A model generated the notes under the pieces. It was not told the DNA's origin, did not search any database, and saw only the letters and a program-made list of their open reading frames with translations. From assembly GCF_900115345.1 (NCBI RefSeq), contig NZ_FOWC01000001.1, forward strand, positions 310,001 through 374,000: DNA of 64,000 bases, given 5' to 3'. Each line of letters begins with the position of its first letter. The stretch's first letter is position 1. The stretch is from Amycolatopsis rubida. GTDB taxonomy: Bacteria > Actinomycetota > Actinomycetes > Mycobacteriales > Pseudonocardiaceae. This document shows positions 32,211 through 40,639 of the stretch, one piece after another. The translations under genes were made by a program, and so were the position numbers.

Positions 32211-33383
32211 TCAGGTGAACGGCAACCCCACGTAGTTCTCCGCCAAACTCGTCGCCGCCGCCCTCGACGAAGCCGTGTACCGCAGCTGTGACAGCTGCAA
32301 CCGCCGGGCGAAAGCGTCCGCCCCCGGATCCACGTGCAGCATCGTCGTCATGAACCACGAGAAGTGCTCCGCCCGCCACACCCTCCGCAGGCAAGTGTCC
32401 GAATAGGACTCCGCCAGCGACGAATCCCCCTGCAGCAAAGCGGCCAAGGCCCGCGACAGCACCACCACGTCCGCGACCGCCAGGTTCATTCCCTTGGCCC
32501 CGGTCGGCGGCACGATGTGCGCCGCGTCGCCGGCCAGGAACAACCGGCCATGGCGCATCGGCTCGGTCACGAAGCTCCGCATCGGCGTGATGCCCTTGTC
32601 CAGGATCGGCCCCTCTTGCAGAGTGAACTCCCCCTCGACCGCCAAGCGCGCCGACAGTTCCGTCCAGATCCGGTCATCCGACCAGGCCGTCAGATTCTCC
32701 GTCGGAGCAACCTGAAGGTACAACCGCGTGACATCCGGGGAACGCATGCTGTGCAAGGCAAATCCCCGCGGATGATGGGTGTAGATCAGCTCCTCGTGCG
32801 ACGGCGGTGTCTGCGCCAGCACCCCCAGCCAGGCGAAGGGGTACTCCCGTTCGAAAGTCGTCAGCACACCGCCTGGAATGGACGGGCGCGAGACACCGTG
32901 GAAACCGTCGCAGCCTGCCACGGCGTCGCATTCCAGACTTTGCCAGTAGCCAGCGGAATCCCGGTAACGCACAACGGGCCGCGAAGTGTCCAATGAGGAC
33001 AGAGACACTTCCGAAACCTCGAAGTGCAACGGAAGAGCCGCGGCCTCGTGCGCGTCCACGAGGTCTTTCACGATCTCCTGCTGCCCGTACACCGTGATCG
33101 CCTTGCCGGTCAGCTCGGTGAGCGCGATGCGGTGATCGGCACCGTCGAACCGAAGCGAAAAACCCTCGTGCGGCAAGCCTTCCGCGGCCAACCGACCGCC
33201 GAGGCCGATCTCGGTCAGCAGGTCGACCGTCGGTTGTTCGCAGACCCCGGCACGCACGCGTTGCCGCACGTACTCACGGTCGCGGGCTTCGAGCACCACC
33301 GCCTCGACACCCGCCTGGTGCAGCAAGTACGACAGCAGCAACCCGGCCGGGCCGGCACCGATCACGGCGACCTGCGTGCGCAA
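32211..33383 (-). CDS. pobA: 4-hydroxybenzoate 3-monooxygenase
   Basis: A 390-residue flavoprotein monooxygenase converting 4-hydroxybenzoate to protocatechuate with NAD(P)H and O2. The GAGPAGLLLSYLL FAD motif (8-20), GCDGFHGVSR (DG motif) and GDAAHIVPPTGAKGMNLA are all characteristic of PobA, and length matches. The start is TTG at 33383 with a strong GGAGGT before it. The reductase gene lies 13 bp upstream on the same strand, so both are in one operon. No protocatechuate pathway genes are in the window. Confidence 0.9.
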   Translation of the reverse strand: MRTQVAVIGAGPAGLLLSYLLHQAGVEAVVLEARDREYVRQRVRAGVCEQPTVDLLTEIGLGGRLAAEGLPHEGFSLRFDGADHRIALTELTGKAITVYGQQEIVKDLVDAHEAAALPLHFEVSEVSLSSLDTSRPVVRYRDSAGYWQSLECDAVAGCDGFHGVSRPSIPGGVLTTFEREYPFAWLGVLAQTPPSHEELIYTHHPRGFALHSMRSPDVTRLYLQVAPTENLTAWSDDRIWTELSARLAVEGEFTLQEGPILDKGITPMRSFVTEPMRHGRLFLAGDAAHIVPPTGAKGMNLAVADVVVLSRALAALLQGDSSLAESYSDTCLRRVWRAEHFSWFMTTMLHVDPGADAFARRLQLSQLRYTASSRAAATSLAENYVGLPFT

Positions 33384-33396
33384 CGGGACCTCCGTA

Positions 33397-34620
33397 TCAA
33401 GCCGCGGTGCGCGACTTCAGGTGTGCTTTCAGATCGAACGAGCTGGCTTCCAGATCCGCGTACGCCGGATGCGGTTCCACGGCGAAAAGCCGGCGCGCGG
33501 CGATGTGGTCCGGCGCGCGGTTGACCGACTCGACGGCGATCAGCACGTCGTCGCGGAAGGACAGCACCGAGAACTTCCCGGCGGACCGGTCGCCGGTCAC
33601 CACGGTCCGGTCCGCGGCGTCGAGGATGCCCGCGATCTGCAGTTTCGCGCCGGTCTGGTCGGTCCAGAACCAAGGCAGGCTGTCATAGCGCGCCGGTTCC
33701 CCGGCGATCGCCGCGGCTACCGAACGGGCCTGGTCGACGGCGTTCTGCACGGATTCCAACCGGGTCGCGGCACCGGCCTGGACGCAGGGGAAGCACGCGC
33801 AGTCGCCGATCGCGAAGATCTTCGGGTCCTCGGTGCGCAGGTGTTCGTCCACGACCACGCCGTTGCGCACCTCAAGCCCAGCCGCCTCGGCCAGCGCCGT
33901 CTCCGGCAGCACGCCGACCGCGACGACCACGAGGTCCGCGGGCAGCCGTCGCCCGTCGGACAGCTCAACCGACTCCACGTGACCGGACCCGTGCAGCGCG
34001 GTAACTCCGACGCCCAGCAACAGCGTGTGCCCAGCCGCGCGGTGATGCTCGGCGAAAAACTCCGAGATCTCCGGCGACGCGACCCGCGCCAGCAGCCGGT
34101 CCTGCGCCTCCACCACGGTGACCGGACGGCCGGCGTGCGAGGCGAACTCCAGCCCGATGAAGCCGCCGCCGATCACCACGACGTCGCCCGCCGCGCCGAG
34201 CGAAGCCCGCAGCCGGTCGGCGTCCTCGCGGGTGCGCAGCATCAGAACGCCTTCGAGGCCGGCACCGGGCACCGGCAGCGCACGGTTGCGCGCGCCGGTG
34301 GCCAGCACCAAATGGTCGTACCCCAGCTCCGTACCGTCCTCAAGCCGGACTTTCGCCGCGTCCCGTTCGATCGCGGCGACCCGGCCGGGGACCAGCTCGA
34401 TGCCCTTCTCCGCGAAGTAGTCCTCCGGCCGCAGCACTAGCTGCTCGACGCCCGCGCTGCCCGCCAGGTACGCCTTCGACAACGGCGGTCGCTGATACGG
34501 CACCCCCGGCTCGTCCCCGATCAGAATCACGCGGCCGGCGAACCCCTTGTCCCGCAAGGACGCCGCGGCCTGGAAGCCGCTTTGCCCGCTGCCCACGACG
34601 AGAACGGTCTCGGTGCTCAT
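33397..34620 (-). CDS. NAD(P)H-dependent ferredoxin-reductase-like flavoprotein
   Basis: A 407-residue FAD/NAD protein of the rubredoxin/ferredoxin reductase (phthalate/toluene dioxygenase reductase-like) family. FAD motif GSGQSGFQAA (about 10), NAD motif VVIGGGFIGLEFA (about 146), and the FAIGDCACFPCVQAG motif are present, as is the LESVQNAVDQA signature of this group. Such reductases feed electrons to ferredoxins for P450s or Rieske oxygenases. PobA itself does not need one, so the partner is probably elsewhere. ATG has GAGGAG upstream. Confidence 0.85.
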   Translation of the reverse strand: MSTETVLVVGSGQSGFQAAASLRDKGFAGRVILIGDEPGVPYQRPPLSKAYLAGSAGVEQLVLRPEDYFAEKGIELVPGRVAAIERDAAKVRLEDGTELGYDHLVLATGARNRALPVPGAGLEGVLMLRTREDADRLRASLGAAGDVVVIGGGFIGLEFASHAGRPVTVVEAQDRLLARVASPEISEFFAEHHRAAGHTLLLGVGVTALHGSGHVESVELSDGRRLPADLVVVAVGVLPETALAEAAGLEVRNGVVVDEHLRTEDPKIFAIGDCACFPCVQAGAATRLESVQNAVDQARSVAAAIAGEPARYDSLPWFWTDQTGAKLQIAGILDAADRTVVTGDRSAGKFSVLSFRDDVLIAVESVNRAPDHIAARRLFAVEPHPAYADLEASSFDLKAHLKSRTAA

Positions 34621-34687
34621 CTCGCTCCTCCCGACATCCCGGGCTCCATCTGAGCACACCTGGGCCAAGATCGTCGAGGAGCAGCGG

Positions 34688-35767
34688 TCACACCCGGCGC
34701 AGGAACGCGATCGCGTCCGCCGCCCCGACCGCGTCGAACGGCAGATACCCGCGTCCGTCGCCGGTCCGCGCGGGCAGATCGGGGTCGATTCCGGCGGTCT
34801 CGACCAGCTCACGGTCCTGGACCGTCGCGGCGAGATACGCCTGCAGCGTCCCCGGCGCGGGAGCTTCTACCCCATCGGACGAGCCGAAATCGGTGGCAAT
34901 GAACACATACCGGGCACCGAGCCGGTGCGCGACCTGCGCGCCCGCGCTCCACCACTGCGCACCCATCATCGAGGCCGCGCGCCGCTGGAGGTGCTGGTTG
35001 TGCGCGGAGACGAAGGTGCCTGGCAACGCGAGCAGGTTGTCCGCCATCATCGCGTCGCGCTGCGCGCCGAGGCGGCCCATCCGCTCCGGCGAGGTGTCGG
35101 CCATCAGCGAGTGGTAACGGCAAAGCCCGACCGCGGTCCGGGCGAGCAGATCGCCGCCATCGGGCAACGCGGGCCGAGCCCGTTCGAACTGGCTCGCGAG
35201 ATCGTCGGCGACCAACCGCAGCTCACGCGCGTCCGGACTGTCCCCTTTGGACTTCGCCCCATCCCACATCGCCGCTTCGTCCGCCCAAGCCGCGTCGTCG
35301 CCAGCCAGCCCCTCGATGGTCGCGACATCGTGCGGCACGTCGTCAAGATGCCTGGCCAGGAAGCCGTGCAGTTCGGTGAGCACCGCGCGCGGGCTGGGTG
35401 CGCTCGCCATCTCCAGCGGGGCGTCGAAGCCGTGGAAGTGCACCTGGTCCTCGGGCTTGCGGCCAGCATTGTGGTCGCGCAGCCACTCGACCAGCACACG
35501 GTTCGACGGGAACGCTCCGAAGCCGTGGCTGAACCCGGTGGCCAGCACGTTGTCGAGGTCGCCTTCGCCGGTGGTCACGTAGCGGTCGACCAGCCGTCCG
35601 GCCAAGCAGTCGCTCTCCAGCGCGATCGAGCGGTAGCCGTGTTCGAGGACGAGGTGCTGGAAGATTTCGTTGCGGAACAACGGGAACGCTTCGGTCCAGT
35701 GCGTGGGCTCCCCCAGCCCGAGCAGGGTCGGCGAACGGTGCGCGAGGAAGTCGTCGAGGGTCTTCAT
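34688..35767 (-). CDS. Erythromycin esterase family protein
   Basis: A 359-residue protein of the erythromycin esterase / DUF2202-like hydrolase family. The active-site motif GEPTHWTEAF (18-27) carries the conserved Glu and His; a second His-containing segment, FHGFDAPLE, lies near 112, and HNQH at about 255. Family members EreA/EreB open macrolide lactones; many actinobacterial relatives have other or unknown substrates, so resistance should not be assumed. It is divergent from the double-MerR regulator gene, 89 bp away. Confidence 0.82.
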   Translation of the reverse strand: MKTLDDFLAHRSPTLLGLGEPTHWTEAFPLFRNEIFQHLVLEHGYRSIALESDCLAGRLVDRYVTTGEGDLDNVLATGFSHGFGAFPSNRVLVEWLRDHNAGRKPEDQVHFHGFDAPLEMASAPSPRAVLTELHGFLARHLDDVPHDVATIEGLAGDDAAWADEAAMWDGAKSKGDSPDARELRLVADDLASQFERARPALPDGGDLLARTAVGLCRYHSLMADTSPERMGRLGAQRDAMMADNLLALPGTFVSAHNQHLQRRAASMMGAQWWSAGAQVAHRLGARYVFIATDFGSSDGVEAPAPGTLQAYLAATVQDRELVETAGIDPDLPARTGDGRGYLPFDAVGAADAIAFLRRV

Positions 35768-35856
35768 TGCTTTGACCGTATCGTTGAACTCTCAGTTGGC
35801 ACTTATCCGCGAATCACCTGGTTGAATAGCGTGGAAACCCTCAAACCGGAGGTGAC

Positions 35857-36528
35857 ATGCGTCCGAAGGACCTCGCCCGCGAGCACGGCTTGTCGACCCA
35901 GGCCGTCCGCAACTACGAGGAGGACGGCATCCTCCCGCCCGCCGAGCGCGGACCGCAGGGCTACCGGACGTACGCCGAACACCACGCACAAGCGTTGCGC
36001 GCCTTCCTCGCCCTGCGCCCCGGCTTCGGCCACGCCCGCGCGGCAGCGATCCTTCGCGCGGTCAACGAGCGTTCAGAAGACACCGCGTTCCAGCTGATCG
36101 ACGAAGGCCACGCCGAGCTGCTGCACGACCGCGGCACCCTCACCGAGGTCGAACACGCGCTGCGGAACCTGACCCGGGAACCGGACGTGCGCCAGACCGT
36201 TCCGTCGATCGGCGCGCTCGCGCACCAACTGTCCGTGCACCCCGCCACACTGCGCAAATGGGAGGCCGCCGGGATCCTCCAACCGGAGCGGGATCGAGCC
36301 GGAAACCGCCGCTACTCACCGGCCGTGGTCCGCGACGCCCGCCTCGCGCATCAACTGCGCCGCGGCGGCTACCCGCTCGCCCGGATCGCCGCGGTGCTCC
36401 AGCAGGTCCGGCACGCGGGCGGGGTCGCCCCGCTGGAAGAAGCCTCGCGCACCTGGCGTTCCCGGCTCACCGCCCGGGCGCACGCGATGCTGGACGGGGC
36501 CGCCCAGCTGTCGCGCTACCTCGGCTGA
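35857..36528 (+). CDS. Double-MerR (TioE-type) regulator
   Basis: A 223-residue protein with two MerR helix-turn-helix domains: RPKDLAREHGLSTQAVRNYEEDGILPPAERG at the N-terminus (given by its ends, 2-32) and SVHPATLRKWEAAGILQPERD at about 128-148. This duplicated layout is the TioE family of actinobacterial regulators. No metal-binding cysteines are seen, so an organic ligand is more likely. The ATG is preceded by CCGGAGGTGAC. The divergent esterase gene is the natural candidate target. Confidence 0.85.
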   Translation: MRPKDLAREHGLSTQAVRNYEEDGILPPAERGPQGYRTYAEHHAQALRAFLALRPGFGHARAAAILRAVNERSEDTAFQLIDEGHAELLHDRGTLTEVEHALRNLTREPDVRQTVPSIGALAHQLSVHPATLRKWEAAGILQPERDRAGNRRYSPAVVRDARLAHQLRRGGYPLARIAAVLQQVRHAGGVAPLEEASRTWRSRLTARAHAMLDGAAQLSRYLG

Positions 36529-36837
36529 TCACTCCGGCAGCAACGGCCGCAGGAACGTCCGCCGGTACCGGATCACGCAGCCGCTCTCGTCCCGGATCCG
36601 GTCCGCCGCCACGAACTCCGGGTCCACTCCGAACAACGTCCGGTACCGCTCGTACGCGGCCAGGCTTTCGAAGCTGAACAACGCCCTTGCCTCGTCGCTG
36701 GCCCCTTCCGCGGGGAGGAAATACCCGTGGTGCACCCCGCCCTCGCGGCGCACCAGCCGCATCCACTCGGCGGCGAATCGTTCGAAGTCCGCGATCTTCT
36801 CCGGGTCGATCACGTAGTCGACAACGCAGGTGATCAC
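36529..36837 (-). CDS. NIPSNAP family protein
   Basis: A 102-residue dimeric alpha/beta-barrel-type protein of the NIPSNAP family: VVDYVIDPEKIADFERFAAEWMRLV at the N-terminus and the middle HHGYFLPAEG with two histidines. Function is not known. Its ATG overlaps the TGA of the MetE-like gene by 4 bp, so the two are one operon; this suggests a role in the same pathway. Its stop codon abuts the convergent regulator gene. Confidence 0.85.
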   Translation of the reverse strand: MITCVVDYVIDPEKIADFERFAAEWMRLVRREGGVHHGYFLPAEGASDEARALFSFESLAAYERYRTLFGVDPEFVAADRIRDESGCVIRYRRTFLRPLLPE

Positions 36838-37955
36838 GAGCGGCCCCAGACCCGCTCCGCCGTCGAAACGATCAGCTCCAGCTTCCGCAGCTGCTCAGTG
36901 GCGGTCAGGTCGTTCCCCTCTTCGGTGGAGGAGAACCCGCATTGCGGTGACAAGCACAGCTGGTCCACGTCCACGTACCGCGACGCTTCCTCGATCCGGC
37001 GCACCAGCGCGTCCGGGTCTTCCAGCTCCGGCCGTTTGCTGGTCACGAGCCCGAGCACGACCCGTTTTCCCTTCGGCACGAACCGCAACGGCTCGAAGCC
37101 GCCGGAGCGTTCGTCGTCGTACTCCAGGAAGAAGCCGTCCACCGCCAGCTCGCCGAACAGCGCCTCGGCGACGAACTCGTAGCTCCCGGACGCCACCCAC
37201 GACGAGCGGAAATTGCCGCGGCACAGGTGCGTCGTCACGGTCAGGTCAGCCGGTTTCCCGGCGAGCGCGGCGTTGATCGTCGAAATGTTGCGCCGGTGCA
37301 TGGTGTCCGGGTCGCTGCCCATGCGCGCGACGAGTTCGCGTTGCTCCGGGTCGTTGAGATACGCCAGGCTCGTGTCGTCCAGCTGCAGATACGTGCAGCC
37401 CAGCGCACTCATCGCCCGCAACTGCTCCGCGTACGCCGCGCTGAGGTCGGCGAAGAACTCGTCCAGCTCCGGGTACACGGTCTCGCTCACCGCCGCCCGG
37501 CCGCCGCGGTAATAGACCATGCTCGGCGACGGGATGGTCAGCTTCGGCGTTATCCCCGGGTCGGCGTGCGCCTTCAGGAACTCGAAGTGGTCGGCGAAGA
37601 TCGGCTTGTCGAGACGCACCTTGCCCTCGACCTGGAGGCCCGGCGGGCTGAACTCCAGGTCGCCGGCCAGATTGTGGAATTTCACGTGCAGCCGCTCGTC
37701 GCTGCGCGAGACGCCGCCGAGCGCGTAGATGAAGTCCATGTGCCAGGAGGACCGGCGGAACTCGCCGTCGGTCGCCGATTCGAGCCCGGCCGCCTTCTGC
37801 ATCTTCACGACGTCGCGGATCGCGTCGTCCTCGACGGCTCGCAGTTGTTCGGCGGAGATCTCCCCCGCCGCGTGGTCGCGCCGCGCTTCGCGCAGCACCG
37901 CCGGCCGCAGCAGGCTCCCTACATGATCGGCACGGAACGGAGGTCGTGCAGTCAT
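36834..37955 (-). CDS. MetE C-terminal-like (cobalamin-independent) methyltransferase
   Basis: A 373-residue protein equivalent to the C-terminal catalytic half of MetE. The zinc ligands are all visible: HLC in TTHLCRGN (His and Cys), Glu in FFLEYDD and Cys in LSPQCGFSS. Such short forms occur as core-type methionine synthases, epoxyalkane:CoM transferase relatives and demethylating enzymes. A standard MetE has about 750 residues, so the methyl donor here may not be methyl-tetrahydropteroyl-triglutamate. The start is ATG 37955 or 37964; neither has a ribosome site, and a leaderless mRNA is likely. It forms an operon with the NIPSNAP gene. Confidence 0.82.
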   Translation of the reverse strand: MTARPPFRADHVGSLLRPAVLREARRDHAAGEISAEQLRAVEDDAIRDVVKMQKAAGLESATDGEFRRSSWHMDFIYALGGVSRSDERLHVKFHNLAGDLEFSPPGLQVEGKVRLDKPIFADHFEFLKAHADPGITPKLTIPSPSMVYYRGGRAAVSETVYPELDEFFADLSAAYAEQLRAMSALGCTYLQLDDTSLAYLNDPEQRELVARMGSDPDTMHRRNISTINAALAGKPADLTVTTHLCRGNFRSSWVASGSYEFVAEALFGELAVDGFFLEYDDERSGGFEPLRFVPKGKRVVLGLVTSKRPELEDPDALVRRIEEASRYVDVDQLCLSPQCGFSSTEEGNDLTATEQLRKLELIVSTAERVWGRS

Positions 37956-38029
37956 GTCTGGCATGGTCACACACAAACCGGCGGTATGTGCAGCGATAAT
38001 CCGGCGGGACCACACCGAAGGAGCCGCTC

Positions 38030-39370
38030 ATGACCAACGCCGCGCACCCGGTCGACCGGGGCCTTCCCGCCGGACGGCTGCTTCTGCTCGGACTGCAGCA
38101 CATGGCGATCATGTACACCGGCTGCATCGCCGTGCCGCTGGTCATCGGCAGCGCGCTGCATCTGGACACCGCGTCGATCGCGCTGCTGGTGAACGCCGAC
38201 CTGTTCGTCGCCGGACTGGCCACTTTGGTCCAGTCGGTCGGCATCGGGCGGGTGTTCGGCGTCCGGCTGCCGGTGGTCGCGGGCGCGACGTTCACCGTGG
38301 TCAACCCGATGATCCTGATCGCCGCGCAGTACGGCCTCACCGCGGTGTACGGCGCGATGATCGCCTCCGGCGTCTTCGGGCTGCTGATCGCCCGGCCGTT
38401 CGCCGCGCTGATCCGGTTCTTCCCGCCCCTGGTGTCCGGGACGCTGCTGCTGGTCATCGGCATCTCGCTGCTCGGGCCCGGCACGGCGATGATCGGCGGG
38501 CACGACACCGGCGACCCGTCCTACGGCGATCCGGCGAACCTCGGGCTGGCGTTCGGCGTGATCGCGCTGGTGGTGTTGTTCACCCGGGTGCTGCGCGGGT
38601 TCCTCGGCCAGATCGGGCCGCTGGTCGCGCTGATCGCCGGTGTCCTGATCGCGATTCCGCTCGGCCGCACGCACTTCTCCGGCGTCGGCGACGCGAGCTG
38701 GTTCGGGCTGGCCTCGCCGTTCCATTTCGGAGCGCCGACGTTCCCGGTCGCCGCGGTGGTGTCGATGTGCGTGGTGATGCTGGTGTCGTTCACCGAAACG
38801 ACCGCCGACCTGATCGCGGTCGGCGAGATCACCGGCCGCCCGGTCACGCCGTCGGATCTCTCGCGCGGCCTGGCGACCGACGGCCTGTCGGCGATCTTCG
38901 GCGGCTTCATGAACTCCTTCCCGGACACCGCCTTCGCGCAGAACGTCGGGCTGGTGCAGATGACCGGCGTGCGCAGCCGCTGGGTGGTCGCGACGACCGG
39001 CGGCATGCTCGTCGTGATGGGCCTGGTGCCGAAGATCGGCGCGTTCATCGCCGCGATCCCGGAGCCGGTCGTCGGCGGCGTCGCGGTGGTGATGTTCGCG
39101 ATGGTCGGGGCGGTCGGCGTGCAGACGCTCAAGAAGGTCGACTTTTCCGGCAACCACAACGCTTTCGTGGTCTCCGTCGCGCTCGGTGTCGGACTGCTTC
39201 CCGCGTTCGGCCTCGACCGGTTCGGCAACTCGGTGTTCTTCCAGCACTTCCCCGCCTGGCTGCGGACGATCTGCGGCAGCCCGATCACCGTCGCCGCGGT
39301 GCTGGCCTTCGTGCTGAACCTGCTGTTCAACCACCTTGGCCGGAAGCGGGAGGAAGACCTGCTGCCCTAA
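38030..39370 (+). CDS. NCS2 nucleobase permease (uracil/xanthine family)
   Basis: A 446-residue membrane protein with about 14 helices. It has the NCS2 signature FAQNVGLVQMTGVRSR and the conserved helix-8 acidic residue in FTETTADLIAVGEITGRPV. It imports a purine or pyrimidine base by proton or sodium symport. The 74-bp intergenic space contains GATAAT, and the ATG has GAAGGAG before it. It is divergent from the MetE-like gene; its 3' end overlaps the convergent TetR gene by 44 bp. Confidence 0.9.
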   Translation: MTNAAHPVDRGLPAGRLLLLGLQHMAIMYTGCIAVPLVIGSALHLDTASIALLVNADLFVAGLATLVQSVGIGRVFGVRLPVVAGATFTVVNPMILIAAQYGLTAVYGAMIASGVFGLLIARPFAALIRFFPPLVSGTLLLVIGISLLGPGTAMIGGHDTGDPSYGDPANLGLAFGVIALVVLFTRVLRGFLGQIGPLVALIAGVLIAIPLGRTHFSGVGDASWFGLASPFHFGAPTFPVAAVVSMCVVMLVSFTETTADLIAVGEITGRPVTPSDLSRGLATDGLSAIFGGFMNSFPDTAFAQNVGLVQMTGVRSRWVVATTGGMLVVMGLVPKIGAFIAAIPEPVVGGVAVVMFAMVGAVGVQTLKKVDFSGNHNAFVVSVALGVGLLPAFGLDRFGNSVFFQHFPAWLRTICGSPITVAAVLAFVLNLLFNHLGRKREEDLLP

Positions 39371-39896
39371 GCAGCCGATCCGCGAGCCGCACGCCGATGC
39401 CCGGCTCGATCGGCCTGCTCAGCAACACCCGCAGGTACATCGGAGCGAGCACGTAATCCAGCAGGTCCTGCAGCTTCAGCGCGGGCTCGCCCCGGCCCGC
39501 GGCGGCGGTCAGCATCTGCTCCAGGTCCTCCCCGCGCGACAGCAGATGCTCGATCGGGTCGGCGTTGGTCCCGATGAACGTGATCAACGCCCGGACCAGC
39601 ACCGCACCGTCCGGATCAGCGAGCGCGCGCTCGACCGCTGTCGCCCACTGCTCGACATCGCCGCGCAGCGACCCAGTGTCGGGCACCGGCGAGGCAAGGC
39701 TCAACCGCGCGACCGCGGCGTCGAGGAGCACGCTCGCACAACTGCCCCAACGACGGTAGATGCTGGTCGGATTCACCCTCGCCCGCTCGGCGATCTGCGG
39801 GATCCCCGCGGTCGTTTCGCCCTCCGCGAGCAGCTCGATCACCGCACGGTGCACCGCTTCGCGCACCCGCGCGCTACGTCCGCCCGGCCGAGTCAC
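39327..39896 (-). CDS. TetR-family regulator
   Basis: A 189-residue protein with an N-terminal TetR helix-turn-helix (VREAVHRAVIELLAEG, then IPQIAERARVNPTSIYRRWG) and a TetR_C-type ligand domain. The start GTG at 39896 follows TAGGAT by a few bases and looks leaderless. It is divergent from a PPOX-class flavin protein gene with repeated GGCCTTAA sites between the two, so it probably represses that gene and itself. Confidence 0.87.
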   Translation of the reverse strand: MTRPGGRSARVREAVHRAVIELLAEGETTAGIPQIAERARVNPTSIYRRWGSCASVLLDAAVARLSLASPVPDTGSLRGDVEQWATAVERALADPDGAVLVRALITFIGTNADPIEHLLSRGEDLEQMLTAAAGRGEPALKLQDLLDYVLAPMYLRVLLSRPIEPGIGVRLADRLLRAAGLPPASGQGG

Positions 39897-39920
39897 CCCA
39901 CCATCCTAAAGCAAAGAGGC

Positions 39921-39975
39921 TGGCCTTAATGACCGGAGTGTGCGTAAACTAAAGGCAAATCAATTGGCCTTAAGG
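39921..39975. promoter_or_regulatory. GGCCTTAA repeats at TetR/PPOX promoter
   Basis: GGCCTTAA occurs at 39922-39929 and 39966-39973. Each is part of an imperfect palindrome: AAGAGGC-T-GGCCTT and AAAGGC...GGCCTT. Two operators 44 bp apart between divergent genes fit TetR control. Binding is inferred. Confidence 0.5.
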
Positions 39976-39986
39976 AGCACTCTGAG

Positions 39987-40427
39987 ATGGTCAGCAAGAT
40001 CCCGCCGGCCGAGCGCGAGGCCCTGCTCGCCGAACCGATCATCAGCGTCCTGAGCGTGACCGCCGAGCCCGGTCGCGCACCGCTCACCACCCCGATCTGG
40101 CACCAGTACACACCCGGCGGCGAGGTCACCGTCCTCACCTCGCCCGGTGCCCGGAAAACGAAACTGATCGAAGCCGCCGGCCGCTTCGCGCTGTGCGTGC
40201 AGGATCCGAAAACCATCCGCTACGCGACCGCTGAAGGCCCGGTCACCGGCATCCGCGCAGTCACCGAGGAAGACCGGCTCGCGATGGCCCGCCGATACCT
40301 GCCCGAGGAGACGGCGATCGCCTACGTCAAAGCCACTCCGCAGCAGAGCGAGAACATCGTGATCTCGATGCGCCCGGAACGCTGGAACACCGCTGACTTC
40401 AGCGACCTGACCGACGAACTCTCCTGA
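39987..40427 (+). CDS. PPOX-class F420/FMN-binding protein
   Basis: A 146-residue split-barrel protein of the pyridoxamine-5-phosphate-oxidase-like family: LLAEPIISVLSVTAEPG, PIWHQYTPGGEVTVLTSP and GRFALCVQD are typical of the F420/FMN-binding actinobacterial subgroup. It may be a reductase for a xenobiotic or a quinone. The ATG is preceded by AAGGAG at 9-10 bases. A GC-rich hairpin follows it. Confidence 0.83.
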   Translation: MVSKIPPAEREALLAEPIISVLSVTAEPGRAPLTTPIWHQYTPGGEVTVLTSPGARKTKLIEAAGRFALCVQDPKTIRYATAEGPVTGIRAVTEEDRLAMARRYLPEETAIAYVKATPQQSENIVISMRPERWNTADFSDLTDELS

Positions 40428-40435
40428 CCCGCGCC

Positions 40436-40466
40436 CCGGCCGGCTCCGTTCCGCGGAGCCGACCGG
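40436..40466 (+). terminator. GC-rich stem-loop after PPOX gene
   Basis: CGGCTCC (40441-40447) pairs with GGAGCCG (40455-40461), and the flanking CCGG and CCGG extend the stem. It lies 9-14 bases after the stop codon; no T-tract but CCTTGTCC follows. Confidence 0.6.
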
Positions 40467-40639
40467 GCCCCTTGTCCCCCAACCTTTTCCCCGGTACCGC
40501 CGTTCGGTCGCAACTGCTGATCATGTCCGGCCGCCCTCGTTTCCCCGGCCGTTCGGGCAGCTCTTTCCTGGCCCGCTACGCACGCCGTCCCGGCCATGGC
40601 ACCTTGTGCCCGAAAAGACCTTCGGACAGAAGAGGGCGC

